In this document: positions 52,644 to 62,200 of the stretch, piece by piece
How the letters are laid out: every line of letters begins with the position of its first letter
Numbering within the stretch: position 1 is the first letter of the stretch
Assembly (NCBI GenBank): GCA_964534565.1
Contig: CAZHON010000001.1
Location: 310,001 to 374,000 of the forward strand
Reading direction: 5' to 3'
Length of the DNA: 64,000 nucleotides
DNA from: CAZHON01 sp964534565
GTDB lineage: Bacteria; Patescibacteriota; Gracilibacteria; Peribacterales; Peribacteraceae
Made by a program: the position numbers and the translations under genes
The notes under the pieces: generated by a model
What the model was told of the DNA's origin: nothing
What the model saw: the letters and a program-made list of their open reading frames with translations, nothing else
The model's database searches: none

Positions 52644-53117
52644 TTAACGACTCGGGATGACTTTCACCATCCCTGGTTTCGCGAACGGCGGGGGAGCGCT
52701 ATCGACCTGGACGAGTCCGGGGCCGGGAACGTTCACCTGCGTTTGCATCACCGCGGGAGGATTACTCGCGTAGTACACTGGAGGCGTGTTCGCGTAGTAC
52801 GTCGGGGGCACCACGGTGGTGGGGCCGACGACTTGCTGCGGAGCGGGCTGCGTCGTTTGGACTGGAGGGGTTTGCGCGACCGGTTTGGGGTTGAGCATTC
52901 CGCTATTCCAAGCGTACACGCAGGCGCCGATGGTCCCGAGGCCGAGCATGAGCAGCACGATGAGGGCGAAGAGGCCCCCGATGGCAGTGCCGATGATCTT
53001 GCTTGGGGTCCAGGTGGTCGGGGTCGTCGCTTCTACTGCGGCAACTTCCGCATGGTGAGCGGCTTCGTTGGCGTGATCAGCAGCAGCGTGGGCCTTAGCG
53101 GCCGGTTTCGAGGACAT
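52644..53117 (-). CDS. single-pass membrane protein with Pro/Val-rich tail
   Basis: The 157-residue protein has an Ala/His-rich N-terminal part (1-35), one membrane helix (about 44-68, LFALIVLLMLGLGTIGACVY) and a Pro/Gln/Thr/Tyr-rich external tail. The tail repeats Tyr-Ala or Tyr-Tyr with Asn-Pro. GC content is visibly higher than in the neighbours. No family is recognised. It could be a surface or scaffold protein. Confidence 0.6.
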   Translation of the reverse strand: MSSKPAAKAHAAADHANEAAHHAEVAAVEATTPTTWTPSKIIGTAIGGLFALIVLLMLGLGTIGACVYAWNSGMLNPKPVAQTPPVQTTQPAPQQVVGPTTVVPPTYYANTPPVYYASNPPAVMQTQVNVPGPGLVQVDSAPPPFAKPGMVKVIPSR

Positions 53118-53343
53118 ACTTCATCTCCTAAGTGATAGTGCGTTTGAGGGAAACTAAGGTGTTCCCACGGTACCCCCCTGCAAAAAAATTACAGGGGAAT
53201 CACGTGGGACAGTGTCGTACAAATGACGACGTTTGTTGGTGTGAAAGATCTCCCAAGAACAATTACTATTATATCATTTTATCCATATATTGTCTATACC
53301 CTCGCATTTCCAGGAAAACGAGGTTACACTTCCCCGGATTTCG

Positions 53344-54465
53344 ATGGCTACCCTTCTTCTTCAGGACGGCACGCGCTTCCAAGGTCAAAGCTTTGGAGCC
53401 GCAGTCGATTCCGACGGAGAGGTGGTTTTTAATACAGGAATGGTCGGGTACCCGGACAGTCTCACGGACCCCAGCTACCGCGGCCAGATCCTGACATTCA
53501 CGTTCCCGCTCATCGGAAACTACGGTGTTCCGAGTGAAGAGAAAAACCAGTGGGGATTTTCCGCAAATTTGGAGAGCGAGAGTATTCACGTTCGAGGAGT
53601 GATTGTGTCGCAAGCAAGTGAGGGTTACAGCCACTACGCTGCCGTGAGTTCGCTCGATAACTGGCTCAAGCATCACAACATTCCGGGCATCACCGGAATC
53701 GACACACGTGCATTGACAAAAAAACTTCGTGAGACCGGCGTCATGCTCGGTCGCATTGTGCAGGATGATTCCGTGACCGATGTGGGAACGATTGCCGACC
53801 CGAATATTCTCAACTTGGTTGCCGAAGTCAGTTGCAAGTCTGCAGAAACATATGAACCGGATACAGCTGCCTTCCCACAACCCGTCGCAACGGTCGTTGC
53901 CTACGATTGCGGCATGAAGCGCAACATTCTCCGAAGTCTTTTGAAGCGAGGAATCCGCGTTGTGCGTGTTCCATGGAATTACGATCTCTCCGCACATCGC
54001 GATCCATTCGATGCGCTCTTTGTCAGCAATGGTCCTGGGGATCCAAAGCAGTGTGTTCCAACCATTGAGAGCATCAAGTTTGCACTCCAGAAGGGGATTC
54101 CGACATTCGGAATCTGTCTCGGGAACCAACTCCTTGGACTTGCGATCGGAGGCGATACGTACAAGTTGAAGTACGGGCACCGCGGAGCGAACCAACCATG
54201 CACGGAAGTATGTGATGACGGTGTGTGTGACCCAACGAAGACACACTGTGTGATCACTTCGCAGAATCACGGCTTTGCTCTCAGCGATACGTTGCCGAAG
54301 GGTTGGAGAGTGTGGTGGCAGAACGCCAACGACGGAACGGTCGAAGGAATCCGTCACGAGAGCGGCAAATTCTTCTCCGTACAATTCCACCCAGAAGCGA
54401 CTCCTGGGCCAGAGGACGCAAACTATCTGTTCGATGAGTTTGTCAGCGTGATCACGAAGAAATAA
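53344..54465 (+). CDS. carA: carbamoyl-phosphate synthase small subunit
   Basis: The ATG at 53344 gives 373 residues. The N-terminal domain matches CarA (NTGMVGYPDSLTDPSYRGQIL), and the C-terminal class I glutaminase has the nucleophile in GICLGNQLLG and the FHPEATPG motif. It splits glutamine to feed ammonia to CarB, which is not adjacent. A TACACT lies 13 nt upstream, giving a leader of about 6 nt. It links glnA (glutamine) to pyrE. Confidence 0.96.
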   Translation: MATLLLQDGTRFQGQSFGAAVDSDGEVVFNTGMVGYPDSLTDPSYRGQILTFTFPLIGNYGVPSEEKNQWGFSANLESESIHVRGVIVSQASEGYSHYAAVSSLDNWLKHHNIPGITGIDTRALTKKLRETGVMLGRIVQDDSVTDVGTIADPNILNLVAEVSCKSAETYEPDTAAFPQPVATVVAYDCGMKRNILRSLLKRGIRVVRVPWNYDLSAHRDPFDALFVSNGPGDPKQCVPTIESIKFALQKGIPTFGICLGNQLLGLAIGGDTYKLKYGHRGANQPCTEVCDDGVCDPTKTHCVITSQNHGFALSDTLPKGWRVWWQNANDGTVEGIRHESGKFFSVQFHPEATPGPEDANYLFDEFVSVITKK

Positions 54466-54479
54466 ATCGGAACGAGCTG

Positions 54480-54485
54480 TATACT
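54480..54485 (+). promoter_or_regulatory. leaderless -10 hexamer TATACT
   Basis: The hexamer lies 8 nt before the ATG at 54494, so the flavin reductase has its own promoter. Confidence 0.45.
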
Positions 54486-54493
54486 CTGACCTC

Positions 54494-55210
54494 ATGCCGA
54501 CTCCGCAGTACCATCTTCGCTGTCTCCAAAATAAGAAAATCGCGCACAACGTGCACGAGGTGAAATTGGAAAAGCCCGAGCGCATGACATTTCAGCCAGG
54601 ACAATTTGTGTTGTTCGATGTTCCGTTGATGACGAATGCCGACGACATTCAACCACGCGCTTTCTCCATTGCATCGCATCCGAGTGAAGAAGATCTCCTC
54701 TTCGTCATTCGTTTGAAAGAAGGAGGCAGAGCCAGTACATGGCTTGTAGAAGGGCTCCAAGAGGGCGATACCATTCGCATTCAGGGTCCGTTTGGACGGT
54801 TCCAAATCGATCCCAATAGTTCCAAAGATCTCGCCTTCCTCTGCACGGGTGCAGGACTCGCACCCTTCCGTTCGATGCTGCTTGCGGCAAAAGAGAGAAA
54901 AGAAATGAGGAAGATGGATCTGATTTTCGGTGTTCGAAATGAAGCGGATTTATTCTGGGCCGACGAACTCACGCGTTTGATGCAGGAAGTCGAAGGGCTT
55001 ACGGTGCACATTGCTCTCACGCAGCCTGCCGATTCATGGACGGGTCACAAAGGTCGTCTGCAACACCTCGCGCCGCTCATCATTCCCGATATCGCTCGTC
55101 GTCAGGTCTATGTTTGTGGCAACCCCGATATGACAAATGAAGTGAAGAAATTGTGTCTCGAAGAGTGGGGGATTGAGAAGAGTGATCTTCATGTTGAAGG
55201 ATACATCTAA
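54494..55210 (+). CDS. FNR-type flavin oxidoreductase
   Basis: The 238-residue protein has the FAD-binding RAFSIAS motif (about residue 56), an NAD(P) segment CTGAGLAPFRSML, and the C-terminal YVCGNPDMTNEVK and final HVEGYI. This is the ferredoxin-reductase superfamily. It lies 28 bp after carA, which suggests PyrK, the electron-transfer partner of dihydroorotate dehydrogenase. However, it lacks the C-terminal 2Fe-2S cysteines of PyrK. A flavin or ferredoxin reductase is the safer call. Confidence 0.82.
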   Translation: MPTPQYHLRCLQNKKIAHNVHEVKLEKPERMTFQPGQFVLFDVPLMTNADDIQPRAFSIASHPSEEDLLFVIRLKEGGRASTWLVEGLQEGDTIRIQGPFGRFQIDPNSSKDLAFLCTGAGLAPFRSMLLAAKERKEMRKMDLIFGVRNEADLFWADELTRLMQEVEGLTVHIALTQPADSWTGHKGRLQHLAPLIIPDIARRQVYVCGNPDMTNEVKKLCLEEWGIEKSDLHVEGYI

Positions 55211-55249
55211 ACCCACTCTGTCTGTTCGAGCGTAGACGAGAACTGTTTC

Positions 55250-56002
55250 CTAATCTTTCAACAACTCTCGAAACAAATCTTCCTCCGGTTCCATGCCGGG
55301 GACCCATCCGCAGAAATCGGAAGAGGGGAGTTCGTGATCGCGAATGATTGCAGCAGGGATGGATTGCGATGCATTGCCCATGACGAAGTTTGCAGCGACC
55401 GCGAGTTGATCGGCGATCGCTTCGGTTGTGATTGTGAGAGGTTTTCCAAAGAGATCTTTTTTTCCAATCTCACTTCGAAGCGGGTCGACGCCACAGCACG
55501 TGAGTGCAAACGCCGTTACACCGCTGCGACGCGGAATGCAGCAAGAGTCGGTGATGATCACCGGAATTCCCAGTGTTTTCGAAAGTGAAGACGCCGAAAA
55601 AACGGCATCCTTTGGCCATCCAATAGCGGTCCCTTTCTCGGTGTTCGACTCATCCAATCCTGCATTCGGCGCAAAGATCGTTCCGTGTGGAAGTCCCTCC
55701 GGGCGCACTTCCGTGAGTAATGCACCGGGACATGTTCCACGTACGCTGCCGCGCAGTCGTTTTGTTTCGAGCAGAATCGCTTCGACAAAATGCGGATCGC
55801 GATGAATTTTTCCCGCATATGTTTTTGCATCCTCCGACGGTGTCAACGCGGAGAGAATGTACTGCGCTCCTTCCGTCGTTGCGATTGCCTTTGAAGAAAC
55901 AACGAGAATGTCTCCTTTTTCAAAAGCCGTTTCTGTCGAGAGGATCGATGCGAGATCGTCTCCTTTTTTCAGAACCGGAGTGCGAAGGGGGACGATCAAC
56001 AT
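55250..56002 (-). CDS. CofE-like gamma-glutamyl ligase
   Basis: The 250-residue protein fits coenzyme F420-0:L-glutamate ligase. It has DILVVSSKAIATTEG, the FAPNAGLDESN segment, a TDSCCIPRRSGVTAFA motif where F420 ligases have TDtfGrpwR, and a final RDHELPSSD. CofE joins glutamate to F420-0 using GTP. No other F420 gene is seen, so it may act on another acceptor. Codon use and length are normal. It converges with the flavin reductase gene. Confidence 0.75.
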   Translation of the reverse strand: MLIVPLRTPVLKKGDDLASILSTETAFEKGDILVVSSKAIATTEGAQYILSALTPSEDAKTYAGKIHRDPHFVEAILLETKRLRGSVRGTCPGALLTEVRPEGLPHGTIFAPNAGLDESNTEKGTAIGWPKDAVFSASSLSKTLGIPVIITDSCCIPRRSGVTAFALTCCGVDPLRSEIGKKDLFGKPLTITTEAIADQLAVAANFVMGNASQSIPAAIIRDHELPSSDFCGWVPGMEPEEDLFRELLKD

Positions 56003-56005
56003 GCA

Positions 56006-56497
56006 CTACAGAGTGACAGGGTGAGTGGAGAGCAGCACTGACGTATCAATCACTTCTCCCGTCGACAAATTCACACGCTTGTACTGCACCTGCATCGGTT
56101 GTTGATTGGGGTTGAGAATGTGAAATTGATCGGGTGGATTGAGTGCCTTGAAGGTCACCGTCGCATTGGCGGGAATGTGCCACTGTACAAACCCTAGCGA
56201 ACGCTCTTTCTCCGCCACTTCCGCGAGCGTTGTGTTGCGTACCTGCGTTTTTTGCCATGTATCGGGCACACTGATGAGAATGGGTTCTTTTGCCTTTGCG
56301 GTTAGAGAAATGAGCGAAGAACCTGTTTTCGTTGTCATATCGATATCAAGAATCAGTGCCCCCGTGTGTTGTACCGCCAAATCCAAAACAGTCTTCTGCG
56401 GTGGCAAGGGTTTTCGTGATAAGACAGCCCCTAACGCACAGAGCAGAATGAGTCCAAAAAGCAGACTTTTGCCGTGCAGGGGGAAGATGTGACGCAT
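56006..56497 (-). CDS. membrane-anchored protein, unknown
   Basis: The 163-residue protein has a signal anchor (about 8-27, LLFGLILLCALGAVL) and an all-beta extracellular part with an immunoglobulin-like hydrophobic pattern. No cysteines or catalytic motif are seen. It lies 3 bp upstream of the CofE-like gene on the same strand and is probably cotranscribed. A TAGGAT 12 nt before the ATG could be its -10. Confidence 0.6.
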   Translation of the reverse strand: MRHIFPLHGKSLLFGLILLCALGAVLSRKPLPPQKTVLDLAVQHTGALILDIDMTTKTGSSLISLTAKAKEPILISVPDTWQKTQVRNTTLAEVAEKERSLGFVQWHIPANATVTFKALNPPDQFHILNPNQQPMQVQYKRVNLSTGEVIDTSVLLSTHPVTL

Positions 56498-56564
56498 ATT
56501 GACTCAAGCATCCTATCGTGTTTCCGCGGCGAAGCGAAAGATTGTGAGAAATTGTCGCTTCTGG

Positions 56565-56570
56565 TAGTAT
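56565..56570 (+). promoter_or_regulatory. leaderless -10 hexamer TAGTAT
   Basis: The hexamer lies 7 nt before the ATG at 56578. Confidence 0.4.
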
Positions 56571-56577
56571 GAACTTC

Positions 56578-56931
56578 ATGGAATTCGACCCTCATACATT
56601 GCACGTTATTCTGCAGAGAATTGAGCAACAGATGCGTTGTCCTCAATGCGGAAAGAAGGTTCCGGTCGACTTTGCATCCCTCAAATTGGCTGCGAAAGAG
56701 TTTGTACTGCTTCAGTTGAAGTGCGTCTCCTGCAATGCGTACATTGTGCTGCATGCCTCGCTGAAAGGAGCGGAGGAATTGGATCACAATCTCGATGTCA
56801 GCCAAAATGCTTCTTCCACGATGTCCCTGAAGGAAGATGAGCTCGAGGTTCTTCGCGCAGCCATTCAGCAGAAACAAGGCTCTTTTACGAGTCTTTTTGA
56901 GCCAAAGGACGCCAAAAAAGACCAAGAGTAG
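56578..56931 (+). CDS. small zinc-ribbon protein
   Basis: Of two in-frame ATGs (56569 and 56578) I use the second because of the hexamer, giving 117 residues. A four-cysteine zinc ribbon (MRCPQCGKKV, then KCVSCNAYIVLH about 28 residues later) is followed by an acidic helical C-terminus with a basic end. Function is unknown; zinc ribbons of this type often bind nucleic acids or proteins. Confidence 0.7.
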   Translation: MEFDPHTLHVILQRIEQQMRCPQCGKKVPVDFASLKLAAKEFVLLQLKCVSCNAYIVLHASLKGAEELDHNLDVSQNASSTMSLKEDELEVLRAAIQQKQGSFTSLFEPKDAKKDQE

Positions 56932-56954
56932 GAAGGAGGGAAAGAAGAGGTATA

Positions 56955-56983
56955 TTGTAAAAAATATAATTTTGTGGTATTAT
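56955..56983 (+). promoter_or_regulatory. promoter of the 57009 operon
   Basis: TTGTAA (56955-56960) and TATTAT (56978-56983) are 17 bp apart, 25 nt before the ATG at 57009. The short leader has no Shine-Dalgarno sequence. Confidence 0.55.
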
Positions 56984-57008
56984 GTATTCAATTTCCAAAA
57001 ACAAACAT

Positions 57009-57290
57009 ATGGAACTCACACCCTTCACGGACTTTGTAAAAGCATTCGTCTCATTGCCAGACGAACTTCGAGAGCAGTTGCTTTTGACTGCAGAAGCAAT
57101 GACCCCAGAGGTTCGTGCTTCCATTGTTGATGAATTAAAGAAGATGGAGAAGAACGAAGGGAAAATAGTGTCGAATGGAATTCATACGCTCACAAATGAC
57201 GTGCATTCCATGAAGCATGAGATGCGAATGGCAAAGGAATCAAAATCACAAGAAGAAGAACAATCTCTTCTTCCTTCCTTCAATTCCTAA
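57009..57290 (+). CDS. hypothetical helical protein
   Basis: The ATG at 57009 gives 93 residues of hydrophilic, helical character. The second half is a probable coiled coil (KKMEKNEGKIVSNGIHTLTN) with a Glu/Gln/Ser-rich end. It lies 11 bp before the repeat protein at 57302 and is probably cotranscribed. No family is recognised. Confidence 0.6.
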   Translation: MELTPFTDFVKAFVSLPDELREQLLLTAEAMTPEVRASIVDELKKMEKNEGKIVSNGIHTLTNDVHSMKHEMRMAKESKSQEEEQSLLPSFNS

Positions 57291-57301
57291 CCTCTTCTTG
57301 T

Positions 57302-59035
57302 ATGGCAACTCCAACTCCAGAAATCAACAACAAGAACGAAAAGCTCCCAGTTGTGCCGCAAGATTTTGAGGCAAAAAAGGAAGAGCTGAATAAGCTGATT
57401 GATTCCATTGAATTATTCGATACGGAAACCTTGCACGATGCAGAGCATGCTCGTAAATGGGAGACTGTTCTCAATGGGCATGTGATGTCTATCAACAGTA
57501 AAATGACCGATAACCGAGCGGAAGCATATGAAAAAATCCTTGCTCTCATTCCTGAAGCTGAACGGATGAAGTCTTATCAGATTGAGCGATATAGGTACTT
57601 GCGAACGAATCGCGAGAAGGTGCCATATTTTAAACGCAATGGAAACACGTACTCGCTTGATGTGCCTTGGAGATACAATCGCTGTCGTCAGGCATTCATC
57701 ACACCTCCAACACTCAATGGTTGTAGGATTGCTCCTGTTTCACAAACGAAAGATGGATTTCATTATGAATTTACCATTCCTGAAGGTACAAAAATGTCCT
57801 TCAGTGCCATGGGTCACACCGGTTTGTATGAACGCTTCACTCTCGAAGGCGGTGTGAACGTGAATATCAATCGGGTTGATGCAACTCCAGCTGTACAAGA
57901 GTCTGCACCAATCGTTACGACACCTGTGAAAGAAGTTGTCGAAAAAATGGATCAAGGTGAATATTTGAAAGAAGTTGAGACACTCGGAAAGAACTTGGAT
58001 GCAGAAGTTCGTGAGAACTTGGACACTCCGTGGCAGAACGAAGAAGCTTCGGTCCAAATGCTCGATACAATCGACAAGTACAATGCTCGGTTGGCTGCCA
58101 TCGACGCACGTCGCCCAGACGGTGTTTCATCCACCAACCTCGTGGCTCTTACCAAGGAGAAGTACGTCACTTCCGACGGTTACGAACTCGGTCTTGAATT
58201 CGATGGGACAAAATTCTCGCTCATTGAAAAGGGTGAAGTGAAGAAGGAGGAGACAAAGCCGAAAGTGGAGGAAAAGAAAGAAGAAGTGAAGAAAGAGCCG
58301 ACAGCACTAGAAATTGAAGAAGCTGCAAGAAATTTGGATGAAATGACGAAAGAACTGCGTCTTAAAGAAGGAAATGAATATTTGAACAGTCTTTCAAGAG
58401 TCCAGAAAGACTTCACAGGATATTCCAAAATTTTCCGCGGTTTGTATCTCGTCACCAATCCTCTCTTTGTGAACTTCAATAAAGAGAAGGGAATTTGGGA
58501 AGCGGGTTTGTTCGGAAAATATCAAGATCCAGCAACTCTCGAGATTACAGAATGGGGCATCTCGGGTGCCGGCGGAGCGAAGGCATACAACGAGATTCTT
58601 CAAAAGTTCAATGAGATCAACAAGCGTACTGCTGGGGCGTTGAATGAACAGAAGTCGGTCGAAGTTGAAAAACCTGCAGCTGCTCAGAAGCCCGCTGAGG
58701 AGCAGAAACCTGCAGAAAATCAGAAGACCCCTGAAGAACTTACGAAGGAGCTTCGCAAAAAGACAGGTGATGAATTCATCGATACCCTTACTCGTGTTGA
58801 GAAAGACTATAAGGGTTATTACAGAATCACTCGCGGAATCTGGACGAACAATCCTCTCTTCGTGCAATTCAATCAGGGAACTGGTCAGTGGGAAGTTGGA
58901 ATGTTCGGAAAGTACCAAGCTCCTGAAACCTTTGTGGCGACAGAATGGGGATTGAAGGGTGCCGGTGGTGCCGCTGAATACAATCTCCTTCGCGATAAGT
59001 TCATTCAGATTAACCAAATGACCGCGGGAAAGTAA
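57302..59035 (+). CDS. protein with two tandem copies of an unknown ~95-residue domain
   Basis: The 577-residue protein has a helical N-terminal part (1-110) and a beta-rich middle (110-200) with a Cys pair (NRCRQAF and NGCRIAP). A Lys/Glu-rich linker follows, then two copies of a domain at about 348-447 and 479-577. Each copy runs from TKELR through NPLFV.FN, FGKYQ.P and EWG..GAGGA to a helix ending NQMTAG or NKRTAG. The copies are about 55-60% identical by eye, so the duplication is old but the domain is conserved. There is no signal peptide. No known domain is recognised. Confidence 0.7.
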   Translation: MATPTPEINNKNEKLPVVPQDFEAKKEELNKLIDSIELFDTETLHDAEHARKWETVLNGHVMSINSKMTDNRAEAYEKILALIPEAERMKSYQIERYRYLRTNREKVPYFKRNGNTYSLDVPWRYNRCRQAFITPPTLNGCRIAPVSQTKDGFHYEFTIPEGTKMSFSAMGHTGLYERFTLEGGVNVNINRVDATPAVQESAPIVTTPVKEVVEKMDQGEYLKEVETLGKNLDAEVRENLDTPWQNEEASVQMLDTIDKYNARLAAIDARRPDGVSSTNLVALTKEKYVTSDGYELGLEFDGTKFSLIEKGEVKKEETKPKVEEKKEEVKKEPTALEIEEAARNLDEMTKELRLKEGNEYLNSLSRVQKDFTGYSKIFRGLYLVTNPLFVNFNKEKGIWEAGLFGKYQDPATLEITEWGISGAGGAKAYNEILQKFNEINKRTAGALNEQKSVEVEKPAAAQKPAEEQKPAENQKTPEELTKELRKKTGDEFIDTLTRVEKDYKGYYRITRGIWTNNPLFVQFNQGTGQWEVGMFGKYQAPETFVATEWGLKGAGGAAEYNLLRDKFIQINQMTAGK

Positions 59036-59058
59036 AAGATCTCTCGCACTGAGTCCTC

Positions 59059-59085
59059 AAACTCCTCCGACCTCGGGGGAGTTTT
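59059..59085 (+). terminator. intrinsic terminator
   Basis: AACTCCTCCGA/TCGGGGGAGTT forms a hairpin followed by a T run, ending the 57009-59035 operon. Confidence 0.8.
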
Positions 59086-59102
59086 TGTATGAAAAAAATC
59101 TC

Positions 59103-59130
59103 TTGTGCAGATTCCTGATTTGCCTATAAT
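59103..59130 (+). promoter_or_regulatory. promoter of rpoC
   Basis: TTGTGC (59103-59108) and a consensus TATAAT (59125-59130) are 16 bp apart, giving a leader of about 95 nt. Confidence 0.6.
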
Positions 59131-59142
59131 TACCCGCGTCAT

Positions 59143-59189
59143 CGGACGGATCTCTCCTATTTAAGACGAATAGTGCAGAGAGCCGACCG
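59143..59189 (+). promoter_or_regulatory. leader hairpin of rpoC
   Basis: CGG/CCG, CGG/CCG, CTCTC/GAGAG and CTATT/AATAG stack into one imperfect stem with a 7-nt loop TAAGACG. It lies just after the predicted start of transcription and has no T run. It may be a stability or autoregulatory element. Confidence 0.5.
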
Positions 59190-59232
59190 AATTTTGTGCG
59201 TTCATTTCCGACGCATTTCCCCCTCCGTTCTT

Positions 59233-62200
59233 ATGGCAATGCCACAGCAGCAGACATCGGCGACCGACTCCTTTGATGCAATTGCACTCAGTGTCGCAAG
59301 CCCAGAAGACATTCTCGGTTGGAGCCGCGGTGAAGTCACCAAGGCCGAAACGGTGAACTACCGCACACAGCGTGCCGAGCCAGATGGTCTCTTCTGCGAA
59401 CGCATCTTCGGACCAACGAAGAACTTCCAGTGTTTCTGTGGAAAGTACAAAGGAATCCGTTACAAGGGTGTCGTCTGTGAGAAGTGTGGTGTCGAGGTTA
59501 CGCGCTCCATCGTTCGCCGCGAGCGCATGGGTCACATCAACTTGGCTGTGCCAATCGCACACATCTGGTTCCTCCGCTCTTCCCCATCCCGCATCGGGCT
59601 CCTCTTGGATCTTCCTATTAAGACCCTCGAACAGATCGTCTACTTCGCTGCCTACGTGGTGATCGCCGTGAGCGAGGACTTGAAGGCGGAGGTGGATAAA
59701 GAACTCGCAAACAGCATGGATACGCGCAAAAAGCAGGTGCAGCGCGAATACGAAGAGGCAAAGAAGAACCTCACAGAAAGCGAAGCAACACGCGCACAGC
59801 TTGATGCACTCGACAAGGACTTTGCAGAACGTCTCGACAGCTTGAAGGCCAACCACAAGGAGGCGTTGGACGATCTGAAGAATCTGCACGTCGGAGGAGT
59901 GCTCAGTGAGCTCAAGTTCCGCGAAATGAACATGAAGTTCGGTCACGTGTTCCGCGCTGGAACCGGAGCAGAAAGTCTCCGCGAAGTGATCATGAGTTTG
60001 GACCCAACGGCATTGCTCGACGGACTCCAGGCAGAGCGCGAGAAGAGTTCCGGTCAGAAGCTCAAGAAAATCATGAAGCGCATCAAGTTCGTGTCTGCAT
60101 TGTTGCAGGCCGACATGAAACCTGAGTGGATGATCCCAACACGCTTGCCAGTCCTTCCTCCTGATCTTCGCCCAATGGTGCAGCTCGACGGAGGACGCTT
60201 CGCAGCGTCTGACTTGAACGACTTGTACCGACGTGTCATCAACCGCAACAACCGTCTCAAGAAACTCATGAGCATCGGAGCTCCTGAAGTCATCAACCGT
60301 AACGAAAAGCGTATGTTGCAGGAGGCAGTGGACACATTGCTCAACAACTCCGGTCGCGGAGGAAAGACATTGTTCACCGCAGGAGATCGCCGAAAACTCC
60401 GCTCTCTCTCCGACATGTTGAAGGGAAAGCAGGGACGCTTCCGCCAGAACTTGCTTGGAAAGCGCGTCGACTACTCCGGACGTTCCGTCATCGTCGCCGG
60501 TCCTCACTTGCGTCTCGATCAGTGTGGTCTTCCAAAGGAAATGGCGATGAAACTCTTCAAGCCATTCGTCATTGGAGCAATCATCCGCCACGAGCTTGCA
60601 CACAACGTGAAGGCTGCTGAGCGTTTGATTCAGGACGGAGGAAAGGAGGTGTGGGACTTGCTCGAAGAAGTGATCAAGAACAAGTACGTGCTCCTCAACC
60701 GTGCTCCGACGCTGCACCGTCTTGGTATTCAGGCATTCCAGCCGACCCTCATCGAAGGTCTCGCAATCCAGTTGCACCCACTTGCATGTACAGCTTTCAA
60801 CGCCGACTTCGACGGAGATCAAATGGCTGTGCACGTGCCACTCTCCGAGAAGGCTCAGGACGAAGCACGCACGCTCATGGCTGCAAACCGCAACGTGCTC
60901 AAGCCATCTGCCGGTGAACCAATCATCAACCCTGTTCAGGACATGGTGATCGGTTGCTACTTCCTCACACAGGTCCACGACGGCAAGGAAGGACACGGCA
61001 TGGTCTTCAGCAATGCGAACGAAGCAATGTTGGCCTACGAACAGCGTGTTGTTGATCTGCAGGCCAAAATCAAGGTGCGCGTTCCAAAGATGGACAACGC
61101 GGAGGAGATGGAAATCATCGACACATCCGTCGGTCGCATGACATTCGAAGAAATCATGCCGAAGGGTCTTGGTCACATCACAACCGCTCTCACGAAGAAG
61201 GGACTGTCTGCGCTCGTCTCCCGCTCTCTCGAAATGCACGGAGAAGATGAAACGGTCTTGTTCGCAGATCGCATCAAGGACATCGGTTTCCGTTTCGCAA
61301 CGATCTCCGGTGTGTCCATTGCTGCGTCCGACATTTTGGTTCCGAAGGAATACGACGAGTTCTTGGCAGAAGCAAACGAGAAGATCCGCGAAGTGAACCA
61401 GTACTTCACCGATGGATTCATCACGGCAGACGAACGTCTCAACCACTCCATCAAGATTTGGTCCGAAACGAAGAACAAGGTGAGCTCCGCGATGATCCGC
61501 GACTTCCTTGCAGAACCGGAAAACGACATCACGTACGTGATCGACTCCGGAGCTCGTGGAAACTGGGGACAGGTCGCTCAGTTGGGAGCCATGAAGGGAC
61601 TCGTTGCAAGTCCATCCGGACGCACGATCGAACTTCCGATTCAATCCAACTTGAAGCAAGGATTCTCCGTTCTTGAATTCTTCATCGCGACACACGGAGG
61701 ACGCAAAGGAAAATCCGACACCGCTCTCAAGACTGCAGAAGCCGGTTACCTCACACGTCGCTTGGTCGACGCCGTGCAGGACACCGTCATCCGCGACGAA
61801 GATTGTGGTTCCCCGGCATCACACGAAATTTCCCGCGCAGACAGCGAGCGCATCGGCGAGAAGTTCGAAGCACGTGTCTTCGGACGCACGCTTGCTGCTG
61901 ACCTCGTCGTCGGCAAGAAGACGCTTGCAAAGCGCAACGATGAAATCGATCAGGTTCTCATCGATACGATGAAGGCCGAAGGAGTGGAGGCCGTGCAGGT
62001 ACGTTCCGTCATGACCTGCAAGGCGATGGGAGGAATCTGTGTGAAGTGTTACGGTCGCGACTTGGCCAACAACCGTCCGGTCCAAATTGGAACGCCGGTT
62101 GGTATCATCGCTGCTCAGTCCATTGGAGAACCGGGAACACAGCTCACGATGCGTACGTTCCACATGGGAGGTGTCGCCGAAGGAGCAGATATCACCCAAG

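Noticed and set aside
54494..55210. Calling the flavin reductase PyrK because it follows carA
   Set aside because: The C-terminal 2Fe-2S cysteines of PyrK are missing and the gene has its own promoter.
59161..61695. 844-residue open frame antisense to rpoC
   Set aside because: The sense frame is unmistakable RpoC. The antisense frame has Cys/His-rich unnatural composition and arises from codon bias.
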